Positions 1 to 8,750 of a stretch of DNA of 64,000 nt are shown here, in pieces. The DNA is from Candidatus Binatia bacterium (GTDB lineage Bacteria; Desulfobacterota; Binatia; UBA12015): positions 1-64,000 of the forward strand of contig DATCMB010000009.1 of the NCBI GenBank assembly GCA_036563615.1, written 5' to 3'. Position numbers and translations under genes: made by a program. How positions within the stretch are numbered: the first letter of the stretch is position 1; each line of letters begins with the position of its first letter. The notes beneath the pieces were generated by a model. That model saw only the letters and a list, made by a program, of their open reading frames with translations. It did not search any database and was not told where the DNA came from.

Positions 1-792
1 TGGCTCTCCCACGAGCGTTACCCCGTCCTCCTCTTCTGGCTCCTCGTCGCGATCACCGTCCTCCTCGGCATCTCCCCCCACGACCGCGCCGACTGGCTGC
101 TCGAGAATGCGCTGCTCTTCCTCGGCGTCGCCTTCCTGATCGCGACCCGGCGCAAGCTGCCGCTGTCGCGCGTCTCCTACACGCTGATCTTCCTCTTCAT
201 GTGCCTGCACTCGATCGGCGCGCACTACACGTACTCGCTGGTGCCGTACGACGCCTGGTTCGAGGCGCTCACGGGGCGCACGCTGTCGAGCCTCACCGGC
301 GCGACGCGCAATCACTACGACCGGCTGGTGCACTTCGCGTACGGGCTGCTGCTCGCGTATCCGATCCGCGAGATCTTCCTGCGCGTCGCCGACGTGCGCG
401 GCTTCTGGGGCTACTACCTGCCGCTCGACGTGACGATGGCGACGTCGATGCTCTACGAGCTGATCGAGTGGGGCGCGGCCGAGGTGCTGGGCGGCGAGCT
501 CGGCACCGCCTACCTCGGCACGCAGGGCGATCCGTGGGACGCGCAGAAGGACATGGCGCTCGCGACGCTCGGCGCGATCATCGCGATGCTCGTCACCGCG
601 GCGCTCAACTGGCGCTACCAGCGCGACTTCGCACGCGAGTGGGCGGACAGCCTGCGCGTCAAGCACAGCCGGCCGCTCGGCGAGGACGAGCTGCTGCGGC
701 TGATCCACGAGGCGGCGGCGAGCGGCAGCGCGGCGGCGGCCTCGGCGGAGCAGGCGTTCGACGCGACGCGGAGACGCGCTCCACGATCGTGA
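1..792 (+). CDS. DUF2238/YjdF-like integral membrane protein, 5'-truncated by window edge
   Basis: The frame is open from the first base, so the gene starts upstream; 263 residues are visible. The visible part has hydrophobic segments at about residues 8-27, 36-46 and 57-66, then a conserved-looking core (IGAHYTYS, NHYDRLVHF, YELIEWG) and a final segment near residues 185-200. Those motifs are typical of the YjdF/DUF2238 family of inner-membrane proteins, whose role is unknown. The cytoplasmic C-terminus is Ala- and Arg-rich. It lies about 90 bases upstream of the UvrA-family gene on the same strand. The family assignment comes from motif recognition; no function is inferred. Confidence 0.8.
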   Translation, partial: WLSHERYPVLLFWLLVAITVLLGISPHDRADWLLENALLFLGVAFLIATRRKLPLSRVSYTLIFLFMCLHSIGAHYTYSLVPYDAWFEALTGRTLSSLTGATRNHYDRLVHFAYGLLLAYPIREIFLRVADVRGFWGYYLPLDVTMATSMLYELIEWGAAEVLGGELGTAYLGTQGDPWDAQKDMALATLGAIIAMLVTAALNWRYQRDFAREWADSLRVKHSRPLGEDELLRLIHEAAASGSAAAASAEQAFDATRRRAPRS

Positions 793-880
793 CCCGGCCC
801 GGCTGGCGACGACGCGGCGTGCGTGCCACTTATCGCAGCAAGCCGGCGTCCGCCGGCCAATCCATCGCCGAGGAACGAAG

Positions 881-3800
881 CTGAAGGAGCCCATCCGCAT
901 TCAGGGCGCCCGCACGCACAACCTGAAGAACGTGACGTGCGAGGTGCCGCCGTGCGCGTTGACCGTGATCACCGGCGTGTCCGGCTCGGGCAAGTCGAGC
1001 CTGCTGTTCGACACGCTCTACGCCGAGGGGCAGCGCCGCTTCGTGCAGTCGATGTCGACCTACACGCGGCTCTTCCTCGAGCGCATGGAGCGCCCCGACG
1101 TCGACTTCATCAGCAACATCCCGCCCGCGGTCGCGCTCGTGCAGAAGAACACGATCCGCAACGCGCGCTCGACCGTCGGCACGATCACCGAGATCAACGA
1201 CCACCTGCGGCTCCTGTGGACGCACGTCGGCGAGGCGACCTGTCCGACCTGCGGCGACCGCGTGCGGCGCGACGACCCGGACAGCGCGATGCGCGAGATC
1301 GCCGCACTCCCCGAGGGCGCGACCGTGCTCGTGATCGCGCCGATCGACGTGAGCGGGCTGCCGCTCGGCGACGTCGTCACGGGGCTCGTGCGCGACGGCT
1401 ACCGGCGGCTGTGGCTCGAAGGCGCGATGCTGCGGCTCGACGAGGTCGAGACCGAGGAGCTGGCGCGCCGCCTCGGCGCCGTGCCCGCAGCGCGTGTCGC
1501 AGCCGCCACGCGCGCCGCGGACCCCACGCCCAAGGCCCGCGCACGGATCCCACGTCGCGACGCCGCGCGCGCGAAGGACGCCGCGCGCTCCGCCCGCAGC
1601 AAGCGCTCCTCCGACGACACCGACGCAGCGACCCGTGCCGACGGCGCCGCGCTCGTTGCCGAGGGCGGCCTGATCTACGCCCCCGCGGGCGCCGTGCTGC
1701 CGGTGGTGGTCGACCGTCTGGTCGTCGGCACGGCCAATAGCGCGCGGCAGCGCGACTGCCTCGAGCGCGCCTTCTCGCTGTCGCGTGGACGCGTGCGTCT
1801 GGTCGTGCAGCCGCCGCGCGACGACGCACGCGGGGCCGGACGCGACGACGCGTCCGCGACCGGGCGTGACGACGGGGGTTCGGCAGGGCGCGAGCGCGTC
1901 CTCGAGCTCGACCGCCGCTTCTCGTGTCGCGGCTGCGGTCGCGAGCTACCCGAGCCGACGCCACAGCTCTTCTCCTTCAACAGCCCGCTCGGCGCGTGCC
2001 CGTCCTGCGAGGGCTTCGGCCGCGTCACCGGCCTCGACCTCGACAAGGTCATCCCCGACCCGCGTCTCTCGCTCGCGGACGGGGCCGTGCTGCCGTTCAC
2101 CATGCCGGCGAGCATCGAGATGCAGGAGTGGATGCTGCGCGCCGCGAAGCGGCACGGCGTGCGCACCGACGTGCCGTACGGCGAGCTGAGCGACACCGAG
2201 CGCGAGTTCGTGCTCGACGGCGAGCCGCGCGACGCGGCGGGCGGCAGGCGCGGCACGGAGCGTTTTCCCGGCGTGCGCGGCTTCTTCCGGTGGCTCGAGC
2301 GCAAGCGCTACAAGGCGCACGTCCGCATCCTGATCGCGCGCTTCCGCGGCTTCACGCCGTGCGAGGCGTGCGGCGGAAAGCGGCTACGCCCCGAGGCGCT
2401 CGCGGTGCGGGTCGGCGGGCTCGACATCGCGGAGCTCACCGAGCTGCCGATCGGCGAGGCGCTCGCCTGGATCGAGAAGCTGTCGCTCGACGTGCCGAAG
2501 CAGGCGCGGGTCGCGACGCTGCTCTCCGAGATCCGCTCGCGCCTCGGCTACCTGGTCGCGGTCGGTCTCGATTACTTGACGCTCGCGCGTCAAGCACGGA
2601 CGCTGTCCGGCGGCGAGGCGCAGCGCATCCACCTGGCGAGCGCGCTCGGCGCGAAGCTCACCGACACGCTGTACTGCCTCGACGAGCCCACCGTCGGCCT
2701 GCACGCGCGCGACTCCGAGCGCCTGCTCGGCGTGCTGCGCCAGCTCACGGCCGCGGGCAACACGGTCGTGCTGGTCGAGCACGATCCGGTGGTGATCCAG
2801 GGCGCGGACCACGTCATCGACCTGGGACCCGGCGGCGGCTCGCGCGGCGGCCGCGTCGTCTACGCGGGTCCGCCGGGCGGCATGCCGCAGGACGAGTCGG
2901 CGACCGCGCGTCTGCTCGCCGCGCGCGCGGACAGCATCGAGCGCGCGGAAAACGTGCGCCTGCCGCTGCCGAAGCTGCGCAGCACGAAGGCCGCCGCGCG
3001 CGAGCGCATCGACGGCTGCACGGTGCACGGCGCGCGCGAGAACAACCTCAAGAACATCACCGTGACCTTCCCCTACGGGCGGCTCACCTGCGTCACCGGC
3101 GTGTCGGGCTCGGGCAAGTCGACGCTCGTCGAGCAGGTGCTGTACGGCAACTGGTGCCGCATGCAGGGGCAGGGCGTCGAGGCGGGCGCCTGCGACGGGC
3201 TCACGGGCTTCGACGCCTTCGACGAGGTCGTGCTGATGACGCAGGCGCCGGTCGGACGCTCGACGCGCTCGAACGCCGCGACGTACTTGAAGGCGTACGA
3301 CGAGATCCGCCGCGTCTTCGCCGCGACGCCGGACGCGCGCGCGGCCGGCGTGCCGGCCGGACACTTCTCGTTCAACGCCCCGGGCGGCCGCTGCGAGGAG
3401 TGCTGCGGCATGGGCACGGTCACGATCGAGATGCACTTCATGGCCGACGTCACCGTGCCGTGCGACGCCTGCGGCGGCGCGCGCTTCAGGCCGCACGTGC
3501 TCGCGATCCGCTACCGCGGCAAGACGATCGGCGACGTGCTCGCGATGACCATCGACGAGGCGCACGACTTCTTCGCGGATCAGCCGCGGATTCAGGCGCG
3601 GCTCGCGGCGCTGCGCGCGGTCGGGCTCGGATACTTGACGCTCGGCCAGCCGACCTCGACGCTGTCCGGCGGCGAGGCGCAGCGCTTGAAGCTCGCGAGC
3701 TACACCGGCGACGGCGGGACGAGCGACGGGCGGCGCCTGCTGCTCTTCGACGAGCCGACGACGGGCCTGCACCTCGCCGACGTCGCGCGCCTGATCGAGG

Positions 3801-4060
3801 TGATGCGCGGCATGGTGCGGCGCGGCGCGACGATCATCGTCGTCGAGCACAACCTCGACTTCATCGCCGCGGCCGACCTGGTCGTCGACCTCGGCCCCGA
3901 GGGCGGCGAGCGCGGCGGCGAGGTGGTCGCCCTCGGCACGCCGGCGGAGCTCGCACGCCGCGGCGGCACGCCGACCGCGGACGCGCTGCGCGCGCTGCTC
4001 GCGGGCGGGGCGCCGCGGGAGCCGCGCGAGCTGCGCGCCCGCGCGCGGGGGACGGCGTAG
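881..4060 (+). CDS. uvrA: UvrA-family excinuclease ATPase with low-complexity insertions
   Basis: UvrA is the damage-recognising, double ABC-ATPase subunit of nucleotide excision repair. Both Walker A loops (GVSGSGKSS and GVSGSGKST), two ABC signatures (LSGGEAQR) and zinc-binding CxxC pairs (CPTCG, CRGCG/CPSCEG, CEACG, CEECCG/CDACG) are present. No ATG or GTG exists upstream of the GTG at 932, but starting there would remove the conserved RIQGARTHNLKN beginning. I therefore place the start at a CTG at 881, which follows an AGGAACG Shine-Dalgarno by 6-7 bases. At about 1,059 residues it is longer than the usual 940. The extra length is Ala/Arg/Asp-rich insertions at about 1490-1680 and 1800-1900. 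Some motifs differ from housekeeping UvrA, so it could be a UvrA2-type paralogue. Confidence 0.9.
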   Translation: MKEPIRIQGARTHNLKNVTCEVPPCALTVITGVSGSGKSSLLFDTLYAEGQRRFVQSMSTYTRLFLERMERPDVDFISNIPPAVALVQKNTIRNARSTVGTITEINDHLRLLWTHVGEATCPTCGDRVRRDDPDSAMREIAALPEGATVLVIAPIDVSGLPLGDVVTGLVRDGYRRLWLEGAMLRLDEVETEELARRLGAVPAARVAAATRAADPTPKARARIPRRDAARAKDAARSARSKRSSDDTDAATRADGAALVAEGGLIYAPAGAVLPVVVDRLVVGTANSARQRDCLERAFSLSRGRVRLVVQPPRDDARGAGRDDASATGRDDGGSAGRERVLELDRRFSCRGCGRELPEPTPQLFSFNSPLGACPSCEGFGRVTGLDLDKVIPDPRLSLADGAVLPFTMPASIEMQEWMLRAAKRHGVRTDVPYGELSDTEREFVLDGEPRDAAGGRRGTERFPGVRGFFRWLERKRYKAHVRILIARFRGFTPCEACGGKRLRPEALAVRVGGLDIAELTELPIGEALAWIEKLSLDVPKQARVATLLSEIRSRLGYLVAVGLDYLTLARQARTLSGGEAQRIHLASALGAKLTDTLYCLDEPTVGLHARDSERLLGVLRQLTAAGNTVVLVEHDPVVIQGADHVIDLGPGGGSRGGRVVYAGPPGGMPQDESATARLLAARADSIERAENVRLPLPKLRSTKAAARERIDGCTVHGARENNLKNITVTFPYGRLTCVTGVSGSGKSTLVEQVLYGNWCRMQGQGVEAGACDGLTGFDAFDEVVLMTQAPVGRSTRSNAATYLKAYDEIRRVFAATPDARAAGVPAGHFSFNAPGGRCEECCGMGTVTIEMHFMADVTVPCDACGGARFRPHVLAIRYRGKTIGDVLAMTIDEAHDFFADQPRIQARLAALRAVGLGYLTLGQPTSTLSGGEAQRLKLASYTGDGGTSDGRRLLLFDEPTTGLHLADVARLIEVMRGMVRRGATIIVVEHNLDFIAAADLVVDLGPEGGERGGEVVALGTPAELARRGGTPTADALRALLAGGAPREPRELRARARGTA

Positions 4061-4150
4061 CGCTTCGCGCGGCGCCGCTGCGGCCGGCAGAAGCGGCTTC
4101 ATCACCCGCAACGACGGCCTCGCGGAGCGCAGCGCACGGCGACGTCCGCG

Positions 4151-4230
4151 CGCCGCGCCACCGACGTCAAGCAACGCCGCGCCACCGGCGTCAAGCAATG
4201 CCGCGCCGCCGTCGTCAAGCAACGCCGCGC
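4151..4230. repeat. 24-bp tandem repeat, three copies plus a partial fourth
   Basis: Units at 4151-4174, 4175-4198 and 4199-4222 differ at only a few positions. Each ends in CGTCAAGCAA. The array sits between the uvrA-family gene and the convergent epimerase gene, and the epimerase stop codon (TCA at 4215-4217 on the plus strand) lies inside the third unit. Each unit carries the window's over-represented word CGTCAAG. Confidence 0.9.
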
Positions 4231-5609
4231 GTGCCGCGCTCCTCGCTGCCGAACAGCTCGGCGATCTTCTTCTGCCGGTACGCGAAGATCCGCTCGAGGT
4301 CGCGGCGCACGAAGCGTCCGCCGATCGCCTCGCCGAGCACGCCGAGCGGCAGCTCGTAGCGGATGCGGTCGCGCAGCAGCGTGCCGCCGCGCACGGGCTC
4401 GAGCTCGTGCACGTGGAGCCAGCTCCGGTACGGGCCGCGCACCTGGCGGTCGGAGAAGCGGCGCGGCGGATCCCAGTCCTCGATCACGCTCTCCCAGCTC
4501 ACGCCGAGCCCGTGCAGCGACATCCGGTAGCGGATGCGCGTGCCACGCTGCACCGGCTCGGGGCCGATCTCGAGGATTTCGAGCTTGACGAAGTCCGGCG
4601 TGATCTTCTCGAGGTTGCGCGCGTCGCAGAAGAACGGGAACACCTCGTCGGGCGTCCGCGGCACCCACTGCTCCAGGACGAGCTCCTGCGCCGAGTCGCG
4701 AAGCAGCTCGGCGAGCGCCGGAGCGAGCGTCGGCCAGCAGAACGCGTAGCCGAGCTCCTGCGCGCGCCGCGGCACGACGCGCTGGCTCTCGAACAGCACG
4801 CTCGCCATCTCGCCGAGCGCGAGCTCGAGCGCGAGCTTCGGCGCGGGCAGCAGCGTCGGACGCCCGAGCGCGCGGCCGAGCTCGCGCGTCAGCTCCGCGT
4901 TGGTCACCGGGTTGGGCGCGACGGCGTTCAGGACGCCCGAGACGTTCGGGTTCTCGAGCGCGAACTGCAGCAGCCCGACCATGTCGTCGAGGTGGATCCA
5001 GCTCATCCACTGCTTGCCGCTGCCGAGGCGGCCGCCGAGTCCGGCGCGGAACGGCGGCAGCATCGCCTGCAGCGCGCCGCCGTTGCGGCCGAGCACGACG
5101 CCGATCCGCACCGAGACGACGCGCACACCGAGCGGCTCGGCGCGCCGCACCTCCGCCTCCCACGCGACGCAGACCTCGGCGAGAAAGCCCGTGCCCGGCG
5201 GCGACGACTCGTCCAGCACCTCGTCGCCGCGGTCGCCGTAGAAGCCGATCGCCGACGCGGCAACCAGCGCCTGCGGTCGCTCGCCCTCGGGCAGGGCGGC
5301 GATCGCGTCGACGATCGCGCGCGAGCTCGCGACGCGCGACTCGCGGATCTCGCGCTTGCGCGCCTCGGTCCAGCGTCCGCTCGCGACGCTCTCGCCGGCG
5401 AGGTGCACGATGGCGTCGACGCCGCGCAGCCGGGCGGGGTCGATGGGCTTGCGCGGATCGACCTCGGCGACCTCGCACAGCGCCGGCAAACGGCCCTTCG
5501 CGCGTGTGGCGCTACGGCTCCACGCCGTCACCTCGTGCCCGCTCGCGAGCAGCCGCGAGACGAGCTCGCGTCCGATGAAGCCGGTGGCCCCGGTCACGAC
5601 GATCTTCAT
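4215..5609 (-). CDS. TIGR01777-type NAD(P)-dependent epimerase fused to a C-terminal SRPBCC domain
   Basis: The N-terminal part (residues 1 to about 300) is a short-chain dehydrogenase-like sugar epimerase fold with the nucleotide loop GATGFIG at residues 7-13, and matches the YfcH/TIGR01777 family. From about residue 313 to the end is a START/SRPBCC-like lipid- or polyketide-binding domain (EQWVPRTPDEVFPFF, SWESVIEDW, LLRDRIRYELP). Such fusions are known in this family but the substrate is not. The ATG at 5609 begins directly with the nucleotide-binding beta strand, supporting the start. The C-terminus runs into the 24-bp repeat array. It is about 110 bases downstream of the dCMP deaminase on the same strand. 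Confidence 0.9.
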   Translation of the reverse strand: MKIVVTGATGFIGRELVSRLLASGHEVTAWSRSATRAKGRLPALCEVAEVDPRKPIDPARLRGVDAIVHLAGESVASGRWTEARKREIRESRVASSRAIVDAIAALPEGERPQALVAASAIGFYGDRGDEVLDESSPPGTGFLAEVCVAWEAEVRRAEPLGVRVVSVRIGVVLGRNGGALQAMLPPFRAGLGGRLGSGKQWMSWIHLDDMVGLLQFALENPNVSGVLNAVAPNPVTNAELTRELGRALGRPTLLPAPKLALELALGEMASVLFESQRVVPRRAQELGYAFCWPTLAPALAELLRDSAQELVLEQWVPRTPDEVFPFFCDARNLEKITPDFVKLEILEIGPEPVQRGTRIRYRMSLHGLGVSWESVIEDWDPPRRFSDRQVRGPYRSWLHVHELEPVRGGTLLRDRIRYELPLGVLGEAIGGRFVRRDLERIFAYRQKKIAELFGSEERGTRGVA

Positions 5610-5678
5610 CCGTCACCCCCGCGTGACGGCCCGGCCGGTTCGCGACCGGCAGGACGCGCACGTTTCCCTCACACTACG

Positions 5679-5708
5679 CCGGCGGGAGGGCCGTCACACG
5701 CCCGCCGG
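5679..5708 (-). terminator. Possible hairpin downstream of the dCMP deaminase
   Basis: CCGGCGGG (5679-5686) can pair with CCCGCCGG (5701-5708) across a 14-base loop. It lies just past the reverse-strand deaminase stop. There is no T-tract, so it is a weak terminator candidate. Confidence 0.3.
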
Positions 5709-5720
5709 AGAGGGCGGGCG

Positions 5721-6176
5721 CTACGGAACGTAGACCTGCTCGAGGCGGACGTCGGTGTAGCGCAGGATCTCGTCGAGCGTCTCGAGCTTGTAGGGCTTCT
5801 CGTAGAAGATCGTCTTGATGCCGGTGTTCACCAGCGTCTTCAGGCAGTGGAAGCACGGCGAGTGCGTGATGTAGATCGACGCGTCCTGGATCGCGGCGCC
5901 GTTGCGCGCCGCCTGCGCGATCGCGTTGATCTCGGCGTGGATCGTGCGCCAGCAGTTCTCCTCGAACTCGCCGCTCGGCGTCTGTGACCGGTAGATCAGG
6001 CAGCCGACGTCGAGGCAGTGCGGCAGCCCCGACGGCGCTCCGTTGTAGCCGGTCGCGAGGATGCTCTTGTCGCGCACGATCACCGCGCCGACCTTGGCGC
6101 GCAGGCAGGTCGAGCGCTCCGCCACCGTGCGCGTGATGGTCAGGAAGTACTGGTCCCAGCTGAGACGGTCCGACAC
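5721..6176 (-). CDS. dCMP/cytidine deaminase family protein (ComEB-like)
   Basis: It is a zinc-dependent deaminase that probably converts dCMP to dUMP for dTTP synthesis. From the GTG at 6176 the product is 151 residues. It begins with SWDQYF, as this family does, and carries RSTCLR, ATGYNGAPSG, the zinc/catalytic HAEINA (His80, Glu82) and the PCFHC pair (Cys108, Cys111). The usual HAEQNA is HAEINA here. An alternative TTG start at 6212 would overlap the TGA of the upstream protease gene by three bases and suggests translational coupling. Neither start has a clear Shine-Dalgarno. It follows the protease gene closely, so the two are probably cotranscribed. Confidence 0.9.
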   Translation of the reverse strand: MSDRLSWDQYFLTITRTVAERSTCLRAKVGAVIVRDKSILATGYNGAPSGLPHCLDVGCLIYRSQTPSGEFEENCWRTIHAEINAIAQAARNGAAIQDASIYITHSPCFHCLKTLVNTGIKTIFYEKPYKLETLDEILRYTDVRLEQVYVP

Positions 6177-6208
6177 GGGAGGCGAGATATGGACCGGCTC
6201 CTTCGGCG

Positions 6209-7321
6209 TCAAGCCGGGTGCGCGAGGATCGCGGCGCGCGACGGCGCCTCGCCCGCGCGGATGTCCATCAGAGTACCGTCGTCCTCGAAGCGGCGGCGGC
6301 GCGGACGGTCGTCGTCGAAGAACGGGACGCGCGGCGCCTCGCGGCGGAACTGAACGGGCTCCGGCGGCGTCTCCACCGACAGCGGCACCGGCATGAACGT
6401 CAAGATGAAGATGCCGATCGTCGCCCAGGCGGCGAGCTTGCGGAACGGGTCGAGCGGCGTGTCGCGGTCGGCGGTGTCGGGGTGGTCGACGCGCAGCACG
6501 AAGCCGAGCAGCAGCGCCCACACGAACCAGCCCTGCCAGCCGAAGAAGCCCATCGCGAGCACGACGATGAAGAACAGCCGCGCGATCGTCCGGTGCCCGC
6601 GGCCGAACAGCGCGTACACCACGTGCCCGCCGTCGAGCTGTCCGACGGGGAGCAGGTTCAGGAAGGTGACGAAGATGCCGAACCAGCCGGCGAGCGCGAC
6701 CGGGTGCAGCAGAATGGTCGCGTCGTCCGGGTGGATGCCGAGCACCCACTTGGTCAGCGTCGAGAACAGCAGCGAGTTGCCGAGCACCAGGTCGCCCGTG
6801 ACCGGCGCCTGGAGCGGGTACACCTCCGACCAGCGCAGGCCCAGCACGACCGCCGGCACCGCGACGAACATCCCGGCCCACGGTCCGGCGGCGCCGACGT
6901 CGAACAGCGCGCGGCGATTGCGCGGCATCCCGTGCATGCGGATGAACGCGCCGAACGTGCCGACGAGGAAGGGCGGTCCCGGGATGAAGTACGGCAGCGT
7001 CGCCGGCACGCGGTGGAAGGCGGCGAAGCTGTAGTGCCCGAGCTCGTGGCACAGCAGGATCAGCATCAGCGTCGTCGAGAAGGGCAGCCCCTCGATGAGC
7101 CCGAGCGGGCTGCTGAACGGATCGACGCCCGCGTTGAGCGCGCCCGCCATGGTGGTCGTCAGGAACGTCAGGACGAACAGGACGACGTGCACCGTGGTCG
7201 AGCTACCGAAGCGTCGCTGCACGATCGGCTGCGGCGCCGTCGGCACGCCGTAGGTCGGGTAGGGCGGGTAGGTCGGGTAGCTACGGGGGAGCTCGAAGCG
7301 GCGCTCGTCCATCTCGGCCAC
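6209..7321 (-). CDS. Site-2-protease-type zinc metalloprotease (M50 family), membrane protein
   Basis: An intramembrane metalloprotease of 370 residues. The zinc motif HELGH is at 92-96 inside a membrane segment, and the second zinc/aspartate motif LLPVGQLDGGH is at about 223-233, the usual order and spacing. There are about six hydrophobic segments. PGPPFLVGTFGAFIRM after the first motif places it with the plant EGY/cyanobacterial-like branch, not RseP, and there is no PDZ domain. The first 35 residues are a soluble Tyr/Pro-repeat stretch, and the C-terminus is charged (FFDDDRPRRRRFEDDG). Substrate unknown. It shares a transcription direction and nearly touches the dCMP deaminase gene. Confidence 0.9.
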   Translation of the reverse strand: MAEMDERRFELPRSYPTYPPYPTYGVPTAPQPIVQRRFGSSTTVHVVLFVLTFLTTTMAGALNAGVDPFSSPLGLIEGLPFSTTLMLILLCHELGHYSFAAFHRVPATLPYFIPGPPFLVGTFGAFIRMHGMPRNRRALFDVGAAGPWAGMFVAVPAVVLGLRWSEVYPLQAPVTGDLVLGNSLLFSTLTKWVLGIHPDDATILLHPVALAGWFGIFVTFLNLLPVGQLDGGHVVYALFGRGHRTIARLFFIVVLAMGFFGWQGWFVWALLLGFVLRVDHPDTADRDTPLDPFRKLAAWATIGIFILTFMPVPLSVETPPEPVQFRREAPRVPFFDDDRPRRRRFEDDGTLMDIRAGEAPSRAAILAHPA

Positions 7322-7374
7322 GGGATCACCTTACCGGCAAGCGGGTGCTCACGAAACCGCGCGCTCGTCGCGTA

Positions 7375-7398
7375 CGCCGGCGACGCTCAGCGCCGGCG
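7375..7398 (-). terminator. GC-rich hairpin over the 3' end of the deoxyhypusine-synthase-like gene
   Basis: CGCCGGCG at 7375-7382 and 7391-7398 can form an 8-bp stem with an 8-base loop. It spans the stop codon of the reverse-strand gene ending at 7387. No T-tract follows, so termination is only a possibility. Confidence 0.3.
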
Positions 7399-8493
7399 CG
7401 GGCTCCGCGCGCGGTCGGCGCTCGAGCCGCTTGAGCTTTGCTTGACGCTCGCGCCGAGCGCCGCGATGCGCTCGAGCACGGCACCCGCGAGGAGCGGGAA
7501 GAGCAGCTCGTGGTGCCCGGTGATGTGGAGGCCGCGTCCGCCGCTCGCCGTGGGTCGCGACACGACGTTCACGCCCGGGCGATAGTGGCGCAGGAAGTCG
7601 AGGTCGATCGTCACCAGCGGGCGCACCTTGTGGCCGAGGTTGCGCGCCAGGTTGAGCGCCTTGACGAACACCTCGGGCAGGAGCACCGCGGAGCCGAGGT
7701 TGACGTAGACGCCGCGCGACAGCCCCGCGACGACCTCCGCCAGGCGATGGAAGTCGCGCATGCTGGCAGCGCCGATCGCGCCGCCGTCGGCGCTCGGGTG
7801 CATGTGGATGATGTCGGTGCCGATCGCGACGTGCACGGTGACCGGGATGCCGAGCCGCGCGCCGGCCGCCGTGATGCTCAGGTGACGGTGCTGGTAGCGG
7901 CTGCGCGCGATGTGCCGCCCGACCGCCTCGCCGATGCCGAGACCTTTGGCGGCGCCTTCCTTGATGACGCGGTTCAGGATGGCGCCGGTCTCGCGCGCCA
8001 TGCCGAAGCGGCCGCGCTCGAGCCCCGGCCCGACGTCCTCCGACGTCCGACCCGCGACCGCGAGCTCGAAGTCGTGAATGATCCCCGCGCCGTTCAGCGC
8101 GACCGAGGTGAGGACGCCGCGCTCCATCAGGTCGACGATCAGCGGCGACAGCCCGACCTTGATCGGGTGCGCGCCCATGCCGAGCGCGACGCCGCGCCCG
8201 GCGAGGCGCGCGCGCGCGATGGTCTCGGCGGCGAAGCGCAGATCGGCCGCGGCGAGGATGTTCGGCAGGCGCTCGAGCCACTGCGCGAAGGTCAGCCCGG
8301 GCTCGAGCGGGCCGCCGATCTCGTGCGCCGCGACCTTGCTCGCGCGGCGCGCGAGCGGGTAGGTGCGCGCGCGGCGGACGTCGAGCTTGGGACGCGGTGG
8401 TGCGGGTAGCGTCGGCGTCGCGCCGGTCGTGGCTCGCGTGGTGGACGTGGGCCGCGTGGCGCTCGAGCTGGTCGGGATCCGTGCAGCCTTCAT
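7387..8493 (-). CDS. Deoxyhypusine-synthase-like protein of unknown function
   Basis: A 368-residue protein. After a Ser/Thr/Pro-rich N-terminal tail of about 45 residues it has segments such as GMGAHPIKVGLSPLIVDL, NGAGIIHDFELA and IGTDIIHMHP. These recall the deoxyhypusine synthase Rossmann fold, seen in some bacteria in proteins that are not true hypusine enzymes. I start at the ATG 8493 because AAGGA lies eight bases upstream. It is directly downstream of gmhA on the same strand, separated by 257 bases with a 9-bp GGCGCTCCC repeat near 8509-8535. Proximity to gmhA hints at a cell-envelope or sugar role, but this is inference. The C-terminus is Ser/Arg-rich and probably disordered. Confidence 0.75.
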   Translation of the reverse strand: MKAARIPTSSSATRPTSTTRATTGATPTLPAPPRPKLDVRRARTYPLARRASKVAAHEIGGPLEPGLTFAQWLERLPNILAAADLRFAAETIARARLAGRGVALGMGAHPIKVGLSPLIVDLMERGVLTSVALNGAGIIHDFELAVAGRTSEDVGPGLERGRFGMARETGAILNRVIKEGAAKGLGIGEAVGRHIARSRYQHRHLSITAAGARLGIPVTVHVAIGTDIIHMHPSADGGAIGAASMRDFHRLAEVVAGLSRGVYVNLGSAVLLPEVFVKALNLARNLGHKVRPLVTIDLDFLRHYRPGVNVVSRPTASGGRGLHITGHHELLFPLLAGAVLERIAALGASVKQSSSGSSADRARSPRRR

Positions 8494-8750
8494 GGTGCTC
8501 GTCCTTGCGGCGCTCCCGGCGCTCCCGGCGCTCGTGGTGCCCGCGCTGCTCGCGTCGTTCGTCGCGCTCGCGGTCCGGCGTCGCGCTGCGACGCCGCGCG
8601 CGTCGCGGCCGCGTGCCTCGTCCGCGCCGTTGCCGGCTCCGGACGCCGTCCGCACCGAACGCCGCTGCCTGCGCCGCTGCCCCGGAACCCCCACCACCAT
8701 GAGCTCCGCCGGCGAGCCGTCACGCTCGAGCGCCGGCCTGCGCGTCCGGC

